Shown in pieces: positions 1 through 8,833 of a DNA stretch of 49,862 nucleotides. The DNA is from an uncultured Saprospiraceae bacterium. GTDB taxonomy: Bacteria > Bacteroidota > Bacteroidia > Chitinophagales > Saprospiraceae. The translations under genes and the position numbers were made by a program. The notes under the pieces were generated by a model. The model searched no databases. It had not been told where the DNA came from and worked only from the letters and a program-made list of their open reading frames with translations. Each line of letters begins with the position of its first letter. Positions within the stretch are counted from its first letter, which is position 1. The stretch is taken from NCBI GenBank assembly GCA_938041325.1, contig CALIAG010000392.1, positions 1 to 49,862 of the forward strand, in the 5' to 3' direction.

Positions 1-1218
1 AATGCAAAACCCAATATTTATCTGCCATTGGCTGAAAAGCTTTTGAAGCGTTCAATCAGGTTTGAATTTTCGGAAATCTCTTACGATTTATGTAAGCTTT
101 GTTGGGCTACTTATACGCTTTATTCTCAAAACGAAAAGAAGATAAAGTTTTATAAAAAAAAGATGAACTATTATAAAAAGTTGGCTGAGCTTGAGGATTA
201 TCTATTTGTCGAAACTATTGCAATATTTGGAAAATTAATGCGGACAAAAACTTTGAAAAAAGAATTGCAAGAAGAGTTAAAAGAAATAGAAATAAAATTT
301 CTTGGAATATTCGAAAAACATCAATCCTTTGAAATTTATAGATCCGTTAATAATTTTTTAATAACGAAGTACGAATATGAGAAAGACTTTAATATTGCGT
401 TGGAAAAAGCAAATGAATTTATTGATTATTTAAAATCAAAATCTTTTGATATTTCACATTACTTAATATCGACATATGTAAGAGTAATCTCTTGCTATTT
501 GTATTTCAAAGATTTTGAAAAAGGATCTAAACTATGGCATGATGAAGTACTTCCTCAGTTTAATGAAATATCTACTAGTCGAAGTAACAAACACATCTCA
601 TTAGTATATTTGATTTTGTGTTTCCACACTAAAAATTATCAGGAAGCATACAATGTTTTTTTATTAATGAAAAAACAGATTGGATCTCAGAAATCTTATT
701 GGATTGTGGAAGATGTAAGTATTATCGAAGCATATATAGAATACTTGATTTTAGAAGGATTGATAATTGTAAATGAAGGAAAAGTTAGGAAGTTTAGAAT
801 CTCAAAGTTTTTAAATGAAGTCCCAGAATACTCAAAAGACAAAAGAGGAAATAATATTTCTATTTTGATTATTCAACTCCTCTTTTTACTTCAAAAGAAA
901 AAATATTCTGAAGTAACGGATAGAGTAGAAGCACTCAACATGTATAGACACCGTTACCTCAAAGACAATGGCCATTTTAGAAGCAATTGTTTTATTAAAA
1001 TGCTCCTGCTTTTACCGGAATCTAAATACCACAAACAAGGTTTTTTGAGGAAAGCAGATAAGCTTTTTAGAAAATTGCTAAACCATCCATTGGAATCTTC
1101 TTTGGAAACAACAGAGTTTGAGATTGTTCCTTACGAACACCTCTGGGAAATATTAACTTCAACGCTTGAAAATAAATTTGTCAAAGAGACGAAATTAGTT
1201 CGCAATAGCCACCAATAA
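1..1218 (+). CDS. Hypothetical helical-repeat (TPR-like) protein, 5' end outside window
   Basis: The reading frame is open from the first base, so the gene begins upstream of the window; the TTG at 28 is only the first possible internal start. About 405 residues are visible. They are rich in Lys, Glu, Leu, Phe and Tyr and look all-helical, with paired amphipathic helices spaced as in TPR-type solenoids (for example the stretch around KNYQEAYNVF). There is no signal peptide or membrane segment. I recall similar proteins of unknown function in Saprospiria-type genomes, but cannot verify this. The 3' end overlaps the convergent hybrid kinase gene by 24 bp. Function is unknown; helical-repeat structure is inference. 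Confidence 0.6.
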   Translation, partial: NAKPNIYLPLAEKLLKRSIRFEFSEISYDLCKLCWATYTLYSQNEKKIKFYKKKMNYYKKLAELEDYLFVETIAIFGKLMRTKTLKKELQEELKEIEIKFLGIFEKHQSFEIYRSVNNFLITKYEYEKDFNIALEKANEFIDYLKSKSFDISHYLISTYVRVISCYLYFKDFEKGSKLWHDEVLPQFNEISTSRSNKHISLVYLILCFHTKNYQEAYNVFLLMKKQIGSQKSYWIVEDVSIIEAYIEYLILEGLIIVNEGKVRKFRISKFLNEVPEYSKDKRGNNISILIIQLLFLLQKKKYSEVTDRVEALNMYRHRYLKDNGHFRSNCFIKMLLLLPESKYHKQGFLRKADKLFRKLLNHPLESSLETTEFEIVPYEHLWEILTSTLENKFVKETKLVRNSHQ

Positions 1219-3138
1219 CTGCATGATTTTAGCATACAAATCTTCTGGCATAAATGGCTTAGCTAGATAATCATTAAACCCAATTTCAAAACATTTATCT
1301 GCCTCTTGCTTTGACATGTTTGCCGTTAACGCAATGATGGGAATAGAGCTTTCTTCACGGATTTTTGTTGCAGATTCCATTCCATTCATCACTGGCATTT
1401 GTAAATCCATAAGGATTAAATCATAGCCGTGTTCTCTAAATTTTTCAAGTCCAATTAAACCATTTTCAGCGATATCTACAGTGACATTATCTGTCCAAGT
1501 AGTCAAAACTTTTTTGGTTGCAATCTGATTTAGAAAATGATCTTCTACCAATAATATTTTTGTTGGAATAGTAGGTTTCTCTCCCGAGATAAACTTAAGT
1601 TTTGTTACAGTCTTTATCGGAATTCGAATATCAATACAAAGACCAGTTTTTGTTCGTTCTACGCTAAGAGAACCAGATAAAACATTTACCAATTTGGAAG
1701 CAATTGCCATACTGAATTGCACGGTATCATTGCTTTCGCTATCCTGGTCGTTATAGACACTCAAAATTTGTTCTGCATCTCTAAGCTCTTCAAATCTTTC
1801 ATCCGAAATTTCACCGGATTGATCTTTAATTGAAAAGGCAAGAACGTTTTCATTTAATCCTTGGCCAGGTAGGCTGTTAATAGACATTTCTATTTGACCA
1901 TTAACCTTAGTATTTTGAACTGCGTTTTCGATTAGATTATAAAATACTTGAGTAAGTTTATTATTATCACTGATTATTTTTTCAGGAATGTTTTCGTCTA
2001 TTTTAAAATCCAACTTGACATTCGCATTTTCAGTTTTAATTTTCACAACTTTTTGAATGCCCTGCAAAAAGTTTTTGAGGTTAAACTCTTCTTCTTCAAC
2101 TTTAATCTCTTCATTGGCCAAGACAGAAAAATTCAACAGATTGTTAACCATCAAAGACAAATCGTCAACGGAAATTTTTAAACCATCCAAAAACTCTTTT
2201 TGCTGTGAAGACATAGAAGAGTTTTCAAGCAAATACAAAAGATTGACAATAGAGGATAAAGGAGTCCGAATATGAAATCCGATATCAGAAATAGCTTTTT
2301 CTTTTACTTTTGATGTTTTATTAGAAATGTTTTTTTCAATGATCAATTGCTCAGATATTTTACGCTCTGTAATATCCTGCAATGCACCCACCAAAAGGAT
2401 TTTTGAATTGGTGTCTTCGTAATATACTTTGGCCTGAATGGCAACGTATTTTATATTCCTTCCATCCACGATAATCCGATGCTCCAACTTATGCATTTGG
2501 CCATCCTTAGTTGCTGCTTCGAAAAAAGATTCTACTTTTTCTTTATCTTCTAAATGCACATAACGTATATAATCAGAAAGCGTCGGAGAAAGAGAGTTGG
2601 CTCTGAATCCAAAGACCCGAAAAATCTCATGGGTCCATTTCATTTTATTAGAAACAATATCCATTTCCCAATTACCAAACTTAGCCATTTCCTGCGCTTC
2701 TACATATCTCTTTTCACTTAAAGCTAGATTTCTAGCAGTACTTTCTAATTTTATTTGAGTCTTAAATCTTTGAATAGAATATCGAATACTTCTTCCCAAT
2801 GTTTTTCCATCAAATTGACCTTTTACCAAAAAGTCCTGTGCGCCTGCCTTTACAGATTGATTGCCAACAATCTCATTGTTAATCCCCGTTAAAACAATAA
2901 TGGGGAGAACAGGAAATTTTTCAATAAAACTTGAAAGTGTTTTGAATCCTGTACTATCTGGCAAAGACAAATCCAATAAGACGAGGTCTATTTCTTTATT
3001 TTTAGCTATATCAATACCATCAAACAGCGTTTCCGCATGATGCAGATCATGTTTGACAGAAGATTCTTTCAAATGCAACTGGATTAAGTTAAAATCTCCA
3101 GGATTATCTTCGATTAATAGAATAGATGTTTTCATCAT
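1195..3138 (-). CDS. Hybrid sensor histidine kinase (REC-PAS-HisKA-HATPase-REC)
   Basis: A 647-residue cytoplasmic protein with no membrane segment. Residues 1-125 are a receiver domain (acidic pair E10/D11, phospho-acceptor D56). A PAS domain follows at about 140-260, then a HisKA dimerisation helix with H289 in FHIRTPLSS. The N box of the ATPase domain is visible (NLIENAVQN, 401-409), but the glycine boxes are poor: DQSGEIS replaces the usual DxGxGI, and no GTGLGL is present near 470-480. The C-terminal receiver (about 525-645) is intact, with D578 and K627. It lies 53 bp downstream of a response regulator gene and is probably co-transcribed with it. It likely takes part in a phosphorelay; the signal is unknown, and kinase activity is doubtful. 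Confidence 0.9.
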   Translation of the reverse strand: MMKTSILLIEDNPGDFNLIQLHLKESSVKHDLHHAETLFDGIDIAKNKEIDLVLLDLSLPDSTGFKTLSSFIEKFPVLPIIVLTGINNEIVGNQSVKAGAQDFLVKGQFDGKTLGRSIRYSIQRFKTQIKLESTARNLALSEKRYVEAQEMAKFGNWEMDIVSNKMKWTHEIFRVFGFRANSLSPTLSDYIRYVHLEDKEKVESFFEAATKDGQMHKLEHRIIVDGRNIKYVAIQAKVYYEDTNSKILLVGALQDITERKISEQLIIEKNISNKTSKVKEKAISDIGFHIRTPLSSIVNLLYLLENSSMSSQQKEFLDGLKISVDDLSLMVNNLLNFSVLANEEIKVEEEEFNLKNFLQGIQKVVKIKTENANVKLDFKIDENIPEKIISDNNKLTQVFYNLIENAVQNTKVNGQIEMSINSLPGQGLNENVLAFSIKDQSGEISDERFEELRDAEQILSVYNDQDSESNDTVQFSMAIASKLVNVLSGSLSVERTKTGLCIDIRIPIKTVTKLKFISGEKPTIPTKILLVEDHFLNQIATKKVLTTWTDNVTVDIAENGLIGLEKFREHGYDLILMDLQMPVMNGMESATKIREESSIPIIALTANMSKQEADKCFEIGFNDYLAKPFMPEDLYAKIMQLLVAIAN

Positions 3139-3191
3139 TTACAACTAGTTTACGTTTTCTTGTATTAAAAATTTCTCGAAGAGAGGAACAG

Positions 3192-3632
3192 TTAAATCAT
3201 TGTAGGCAGAATTGCCGTTCTCAACCAAAAATCTTCAATTCGTTGAATAATATCAAAAAACTTATCGAAGTCTACAGGTTTGTTGATATAGCAGTTTACG
3301 TGGAGGTTATAACTCTTTATAATGTCTTGTTCTGCATTAGATGTAGTTAAAACAACAACAGGTATTCTTTTTAAATTGGGCTCCGATTTGATGTATTCTA
3401 GGACTTCTCTTCCATCTTTTTTAGGTAGATTCAAGTCGAGAAGTATTAAATCAGGCGTAACAACTTCTTCGTATGGCGATTCTTTCTTTAAAAACTTTAT
3501 AGTTTCAACACCATCCATAACCAATTCAAGGTTAACGTCCATTTTACCTTCTTTGAAAGCTTCTTGGGTTAACCGAACATCCCCCGGATTGTCTTCAATC
3601 AGTAAAATATTTACAGGTCTTGATTTCTTCAT
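3192..3632 (-). CDS. Single-domain response regulator (CheY-like, Rcp1 type)
   Basis: A 146-residue stand-alone receiver domain with no output domain. Conserved residues are visible: the acidic pair E13/D14, phospho-acceptor D66 in LILLDLNLP, the Thr/Ser region VVLTTSNA, and K118 in INKPVD. The longer loop after the first strand and the GREVLEYIK signature are typical of Rcp1-like regulators that partner phytochrome-type kinases. It is the promoter-proximal gene of a two-gene unit with the hybrid kinase, 53 bp apart, so it probably accepts or shuttles phosphate for that kinase or for a distant one. The start at 3632 is ATG directly followed by a Lys-rich N terminus. Confidence 0.9.
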   Translation of the reverse strand: MKKSRPVNILLIEDNPGDVRLTQEAFKEGKMDVNLELVMDGVETIKFLKKESPYEEVVTPDLILLDLNLPKKDGREVLEYIKSEPNLKRIPVVVLTTSNAEQDIIKSYNLHVNCYINKPVDFDKFFDIIQRIEDFWLRTAILPTMI

Positions 3633-4073
3633 TTTATAATGTTTTTGTCAAAAATCCTTTATAATAAAAAGGATTTGAAAAGCAAGTGTGGCTAAGGGGG
3701 AGTTTGCTTTCAATTGCTTTTACTCGTATGCGGTAATAAATACACCTTAAATTTGAACGAGGCCTTATTCAAAAAGTTGCGGAGTTTTCACGATGTTGTA
3801 CTCACATTTATAAGGATAATTTTATACTGATCTATTGCCTTGTCACATCTTTTGGTGATAGAGTGCTAAATTCCAGTACACTAAAAATAATGAATTATTT
3901 TCATATTAAGTTTTTATTTCAGTACCATCAGGTAGTATTTCTTCGTGTGCTTTTCTTTGAGAAGAGTAGAAAAAGCATTTTATAGCGAGAAGTTAATTGG
4001 GTTATATTGAATCGTCAAGCTGTTAATTCAATACTTTTTTACTGAAATTAGGAAAAGGTGCTGTTGTCTTTTT
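3633..4073. other. Intergenic region, no gene seen
   Basis: A 441-bp AT-rich gap between two minus-strand genes. No open frame with coding character is visible on either strand. It should hold the promoter of the response regulator (minus strand), but no clear TAnnTTTG box was found. A weak inverted repeat (ATTGAAT ... ATTCAAT, about 4008-4033) with a short T run after it points along the plus strand, where there is no gene to terminate. Confidence 0.5.
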
Positions 4074-5603
4074 TCAATGGTGTGTTTTCATTTGTAAGCT
4101 TTGATAATCCACTTTATGGGTACTCGTTTTTGGAATTGCTTCTAAAAAATGAAAATGATCTGGAAGCATGTACCGTAGTAGGTGGGTCATGCAATATTGT
4201 TTTAGCTGAAAAGTTTTAATCGGCTGGGAAGTTGAATTAAGGACAACGAAAGCATTTATTTGTGTTTCGCCGCTTTCCAATCCATTGGCAATAACTGCCG
4301 CTTCTAGTAAGGCTGGATGACTGTTCAATATCTGTTCAATTTCTCCGAGTTCAATACGGTATCCGCGGCGTTTGACCATACGATCACGTCGCCCAATAAA
4401 AATATAATCAAGTCGATCATCTAATTCAACGATGTCACCAGTTCTGTACCATTTTTGTCCGTTTTTATCTTCCAAAAAAGCAGCAGCGGTTTTTTCTTTC
4501 TGCTTAAAATAGCCAGGCATTACGGAAGCGCCTTTTACAACCAATTCACCGCGCTGTCCTTTTTCAATTGGTTTAAAGCTTTCCTCCCAAATTCGACATT
4601 CTACATGATTGCAGGAGGTGCCAATCGGAAAAGGCGTATTTTGATCAAGAGGTATTATTTCTGGTAAACGAAAATAAGTGACAACATTCGTTTCAGTAGG
4701 CCCATAAAGGTTATAAAAAGTAACCTGATTCCATGCTGATTTTAATCCTTTTAATGGCTCGATGTGAAAGACTTCACCAGCAAAAAGAACCAAATTTAAA
4801 CTGCTGTGATCGTATCGGTCTATTTTTCCATACTGTAAAATCAATTTCAAAACACTTGGAGTGCTATACATCACTGATATCTTGTATTCAGAAATCAATG
4901 AAGAAATTAGCAACGGATTTTTTGCAGTTTTTTGATCGAATAAAATAAGTGTACCGCCATGTAAGAGACTAACATATAAATCAAAAATCGATAAGTCAAA
5001 ATGAAAAGGAGCAATAGAAGAAAATATTTCGTGATCTGCGAAAGTAAAGGTTTCAGCGCACCACTGGATGAAGCTTAGCGCATTTCGATGCGTTATCATT
5101 ACTCCTTTAGGATTCCCTGTTGAACCTGATGTATAAAGGAGGTAAGCAAGGTCGCTTGGGAAGCTTTCTACCACCGGTGAATCATAGGTACAAAGCAATA
5201 GTTTTAATTGAGGAAGGCCCGGAATGTCGATGGTGTCAGTTACTCCCTTGAATGTTGATTTATACGAATCAATCAAGTTGTCTAGTATGAAAATAGCCGC
5301 TACCTGGCAGTCAGTAAAGATGTAAGCATTCCTACTAACTGGAGCAGTATCATCAACGGGAACATAAACGGCATCTGTATGTAAAGTGGCTAAAACAGCA
5401 ACCACTTTGTCACAGGATTTAGGCAGATAAATACCTATGCGATCACTGGCTTTGATATTATGATCGCTGAGCAATTGACTGAGTGAAGTAATTTTATCAA
5501 ATAGTTTAGAGTAATTGATTTGCTCTTTTTCAGGAGTTATAACGGCAGTCCGATTCGGGTAATTTTCTTTGGCTTGTACAAGTATATCTTTTAATGAAAC
5601 CAT
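4074..5603 (-). CDS. AMP-forming amino-acid adenylating enzyme, prolyl-AMP ligase-like (PltF/PigI type)
   Basis: A 509-residue ANL-superfamily enzyme that should activate a carboxylic acid as acyl-AMP and load it onto a carrier protein thiol. Core motifs are clear: A3 at about 156-168 (LYTSGSTGNPKG), A5 NLYGPTE at 298-304, A7 YRTGD at 386-390, A8 around GRRDRMVKRRGYRIELG at 404-420, and the A10 lysine K497 in THKVDY. There is no fused condensation or carrier domain, so it is a stand-alone A protein. The next gene upstream is an acyl-CoA-dehydrogenase-like protein; this pairing is characteristic of prolyl-carrier-protein to pyrrolyl modules (PltF/PltE, PigI/PigA, Bmp4/Bmp3). Proline specificity is inferred from context. 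DltA-like D-alanine activation is the main alternative. Confidence 0.8.
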   Translation of the reverse strand: MVSLKDILVQAKENYPNRTAVITPEKEQINYSKLFDKITSLSQLLSDHNIKASDRIGIYLPKSCDKVVAVLATLHTDAVYVPVDDTAPVSRNAYIFTDCQVAAIFILDNLIDSYKSTFKGVTDTIDIPGLPQLKLLLCTYDSPVVESFPSDLAYLLYTSGSTGNPKGVMITHRNALSFIQWCAETFTFADHEIFSSIAPFHFDLSIFDLYVSLLHGGTLILFDQKTAKNPLLISSLISEYKISVMYSTPSVLKLILQYGKIDRYDHSSLNLVLFAGEVFHIEPLKGLKSAWNQVTFYNLYGPTETNVVTYFRLPEIIPLDQNTPFPIGTSCNHVECRIWEESFKPIEKGQRGELVVKGASVMPGYFKQKEKTAAAFLEDKNGQKWYRTGDIVELDDRLDYIFIGRRDRMVKRRGYRIELGEIEQILNSHPALLEAAVIANGLESGETQINAFVVLNSTSQPIKTFQLKQYCMTHLLRYMLPDHFHFLEAIPKTSTHKVDYQSLQMKTHH

Positions 5604-5682
5604 AAATTTTAGGTTCTAATTTTTACAAATAACACACTAAAGCCTGCTTCCAATAGTTTGCAGAATAGCCTTGTGAACAGAA

Positions 5683-6828
5683 TCAAATCCCCATCCACTT
5701 AGCAATAATATTTCGCTGAATTTCCGAAGTCCCTGAGTAGACCGTAGCACTCATCGCATCCCGCATATTGCGTTCAATTTCGCTGCCTTCCACATAAGCC
5801 TGACTGGCATAAATTTGCATCAAACGAACAGTCATATCTTTGTACAATTCGCTTACCAAGAGTTTACTCATAGAAGCGTCCATCGCGACTTTTTTTCCGC
5901 TATCCAGTTTTTGCGCAGTCTGATAATTGACTAGGCGTGCCGCTTCCAAATGAGCTTTCATATCGACCAATTGATGTGCGATAGATTGGTACTTGCCAAT
6001 TGATTTTCCACCAGACTTACGTTTTTTTACAAATCGAATAGTTTGTTCCAAAAGGCGTTGCATAGTGCCCAGGTGAAGTGCGCCCAGACAAATGCGTTCC
6101 CATTCCATAGATTGATTAAAAATGATACCACCAGCACCAGCTTCGTTTAATCTATTTTCTGTTGGAACAAAAGCATCATGTAGTTGAACCGTTCCGGTCG
6201 TGCAAGTACGCAATCCTGTTTTTTGAATTGATTCAATATTAAAAGATTGTTTTCCCTTTTCCAGTAAAAAAGCAGTAATGCCTCCATAGAATCCTTTGTC
6301 GGGATTGCTAAGAGCGTAGGTAAGTATAAGGTCAGCAATAGGTGCGTTGGCACAAAAGGTTTTATGGCCGTTGAGGAGATAACCATTGTTGCTTTGCTGA
6401 GCGGTGGTTTTGAGTTCGAATGCATCTGAACCGCTTTGCACTTCAGTCATCGCGTTTGCAGCAATCATCTTTCCCATACATAAATCAGGGAGCAGCCTTT
6501 GTTTTTGTGCTTCCGAACCATGCAACCAAATCGGAACAACACAGGCCAATAGATGCGCAGCAATCGAAAAATTCAATCCATTATCCTTACTGCCATAGCC
6601 CAATGCTTCCAGTGCCAATACAGTGCTAAGTGCATCCAATCCCTTTCCTCCATATGCTTTCGGGACAGCGAGCCCTTGCAGCAAAAGGGTGCCACATTGA
6701 TCCCATCCTGCACGATCAAAAACAGAGTTGGCATCACGACTTGCAATGTCTTTGCCGAGCATCTGTCCTGCAAATTCAATAATTTGTTGTTTGAAATTTT
6801 CTTGTTCCTGGTTTAACCCAAAGTTCAT
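5683..6828 (-). CDS. Acyl-CoA dehydrogenase-like flavoprotein, prolyl-carrier-protein dehydrogenase-like (PltE/PigA type)
   Basis: A 381-residue FAD enzyme with the full acyl-CoA dehydrogenase fold: N-terminal helical domain, the middle beta domain with AMTEVQSGSD at about 126-134, and a C-terminal helical domain ending in GTSEIQRNIIAKW. The glutamate usually found just before this last motif in medium-chain enzymes is Ser here (YSGTSEIQ). A glutamate sits instead at 244 in MEWERI, the helix-G position used by isovaleryl-CoA and prolyl-carrier dehydrogenases. NGHKTFCANAPIADL also resembles PltE-type proteins as I remember them. It lies 79 bp upstream of the adenylating enzyme. Predicted reaction: oxidation of a carrier-bound prolyl group to pyrrolyl; short branched acyl-CoA oxidation remains possible. 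Confidence 0.75.
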   Translation of the reverse strand: MNFGLNQEQENFKQQIIEFAGQMLGKDIASRDANSVFDRAGWDQCGTLLLQGLAVPKAYGGKGLDALSTVLALEALGYGSKDNGLNFSIAAHLLACVVPIWLHGSEAQKQRLLPDLCMGKMIAANAMTEVQSGSDAFELKTTAQQSNNGYLLNGHKTFCANAPIADLILTYALSNPDKGFYGGITAFLLEKGKQSFNIESIQKTGLRTCTTGTVQLHDAFVPTENRLNEAGAGGIIFNQSMEWERICLGALHLGTMQRLLEQTIRFVKKRKSGGKSIGKYQSIAHQLVDMKAHLEAARLVNYQTAQKLDSGKKVAMDASMSKLLVSELYKDMTVRLMQIYASQAYVEGSEIERNMRDAMSATVYSGTSEIQRNIIAKWMGI

Positions 6829-6882
6829 CGTTTTTTTGTTTTCTTGTTCTGTCGAATGGCTTAAGCATATTTACTTTTCTAC

Positions 6883-7122
<240 letters not shown>

Positions 7123-7156
7123 TCAAATTTGTTTTTGTTAGGGGGGATTACTATGC

Positions 7157-7181
7157 TTTGTACGGAATTTTTTAGTACAAA
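7157..7181. repeat. Inverted repeat TTTGTAC-N11-GTACAAA
   Basis: Perfect 7-bp arms around an 11-bp AT-rich spacer, in the 266-bp divergent gap between the halogenase remnant (minus) and the polyprenyl synthase (plus). The dyad is of a size used by dimeric repressors and could also form a small hairpin. No function is demonstrated. Confidence 0.4.
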
Positions 7182-7376
7182 TTTTATTATTAAACATACC
7201 TAAATTTTTCTAGAATAAAGATGATGTCTTTAACAAAAAGATAATCGAGGTGTTATAATTTAAATTGATTAATAGCTTGACTATTTCAAGAACCATTTCA
7301 ATATTATTTTCCGATATTTGCATCTTTTATTATTCATTTAGGAATAGCCCATAGTTTTTCAAAGCACCTCTATTTT

Positions 7377-8354
7377 ATGATTACATTTAAAAAAGCACAA
7401 CAATCATTTCTTCAATATTTGGACGAAAATCAACTTCAAAAAAGTCCTATTGAATTATACGAACCGATCAACTACATAATGGGCTTAGGAGGTAAAAGAG
7501 TAAGACCGACATTGCTTTTAATGGGCTATGGTTTATTTGATTCTGAAATTGAAAAAGTATTGCCTGCTGCTTATGGAATTGAACTCTTCCATAATTTTAC
7601 ATTGCTACACGATGATATAATGGATGAAGCGCCACTTCGAAGAGGAAAGGCCACCGTCCATTCGAAATATAATATCAATACTGGAATCTTATCTGGCGAT
7701 GCTATGTTAATCCAGAGTTATGAATATATAATGAGACTAGCGCCACACGAGAATTTGACAGAAGTCCTTCATACTTTTAATAAAGTGGCAATAGAGGTTT
7801 GTGAAGGCCAGCAAATGGATATGAACTTTGAGACAACCAATGATGTTCAAATTGAGCAATATTTAAAAATGATTGAGCTCAAAACGGCGGTTTTATTAGC
7901 AGGGGCACTTAAAATGGGGGCTTTGTTTGCAGGAGCAAATAAAGAGGATGCCAATGATATCTATCAATTTGGACGAAACATAGGAATTGCTTTTCAATTA
8001 CAGGATGACATTTTAGATAGCTATGGTGATCCTGAAAAGTTTGGTAAAAAAGTAGGTGGAGATATTATCCAAGGCAAAAAGACTTACCTCGTGTTGAAGA
8101 CATTTGAATTATGCAAAGCAGATGAAAAACAAAATTTCATAGACCTTCTTCAAGATCATTCCATGAAGGAAGAAGATAAGGTAATGAAAGTAAAAACGAT
8201 ATTCAACAGCTTAAACATTAGATCATTGGCAGAAAAGCTAATGATTACTTATCAGGATACTGCTTTCCAATTCTTAGATAAGATAAAAGTCGATAGGGAA
8301 AGAAAACAAGAATTAAGAGATTTAGCTAATGCCCTATTGGCAAGAGATAATTAG
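7377..8354 (+). CDS. Short-chain polyprenyl diphosphate synthase (probable GGPP/FPP synthase)
   Basis: A 325-residue trans-isoprenyl diphosphate synthase that condenses isopentenyl diphosphate with an allylic primer. The first aspartate-rich motif is LLHDDIMD (D79, D80, D83) and the second is QLQDDILD (D210, D211, D214). GGKRVRP at 38-44 provides substrate-binding residues. The aromatic residue F74, five positions before the first motif, and the absence of an insertion in that motif point to a short product such as C20, though chain length cannot be fixed by reading. It is monocistronic, with a near-consensus -7 box (GATATTTG) at 7313-7320. It could supply GGPP for the carotenoids made by the cluster at 37469-40057, or quinone side-chain primers. 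Confidence 0.85.
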   Translation: MITFKKAQQSFLQYLDENQLQKSPIELYEPINYIMGLGGKRVRPTLLLMGYGLFDSEIEKVLPAAYGIELFHNFTLLHDDIMDEAPLRRGKATVHSKYNINTGILSGDAMLIQSYEYIMRLAPHENLTEVLHTFNKVAIEVCEGQQMDMNFETTNDVQIEQYLKMIELKTAVLLAGALKMGALFAGANKEDANDIYQFGRNIGIAFQLQDDILDSYGDPEKFGKKVGGDIIQGKKTYLVLKTFELCKADEKQNFIDLLQDHSMKEEDKVMKVKTIFNSLNIRSLAEKLMITYQDTAFQFLDKIKVDRERKQELRDLANALLARDN

Positions 8355-8833
8355 ATTCTTTGCCATTACAACAATTGCTGTGAATAGAATCAAGTGCTAA
8401 AATAATTTGACCATTCTGTGGGCTTTTAATATTTCAAGACTGTAGTGTGCTCGTATTATTTATTAGCCAATACTAATATTATAGCTGTTGTCCGACCGAA
8501 GCGGGATCACATTTCTCTAAAATAGATTAAGTATTTGTGGTAGAAGAAGAAAAATTATAGTTTGGCTTGCTCTTGTAGGTTAAATGAAGTGATTTTGCAT
8601 AAAAAACATAAAAAAAAGGAGCAACCACGAAAAAGCGGTTACCCCTCACACTATGAAACACTATATTTTGAATTGACACTTCTCAGGTTTGTTTTTCCCG
8701 ATGTTGCCAAATTTTTTCAACTATTTTGATATAAAGGTAAAAACTTATTTTAGTTTATACAACTAATCATTTGAATATAAATACAATATGTAGCCTTGCC
8801 TGTTGATAAACCTAATTATTCTGAACACATTCT
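8355..8833. other. Intergenic region between convergent genes
   Basis: A 479-bp AT-rich gap between the 3' ends of the polyprenyl synthase and the acetyltransferase. I see no coding frame. The only strong structure is the minus-strand terminator at 8610-8645. No matching plus-strand terminator was recognised after the polyprenyl synthase. Confidence 0.6.
8610..8645 (-). terminator. Rho-independent terminator for the acetyltransferase gene
   Basis: Read on the minus strand, 8645-8635 pairs with 8628-8618 over 11 positions (three are G-U wobbles) around a six-base loop, followed directly by eight T residues. It lies about 190 bp downstream of the GNAT stop codon. The wobbles make it a hairpin only in minus-strand RNA, which fixes its direction. 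Confidence 0.75.

Noticed and set aside
3322-3639. A 105-codon plus-strand frame over the response regulator
   Set aside because: The receiver-domain gene on the minus strand has all family motifs; the opposite frame is Ser-rich shadow sequence.
4008-4040. Plus-strand hairpin with T run in the 3633-4073 gap considered as a terminator
   Set aside because: The stem is only 7 bp of A/T pairs with a 12-13-base loop, and no plus-strand gene precedes it.
6147-6816. Several 60-92-codon frames on both strands inside the dehydrogenase gene
   Set aside because: They are shadows in other frames of the well-conserved acyl-CoA dehydrogenase-like gene.
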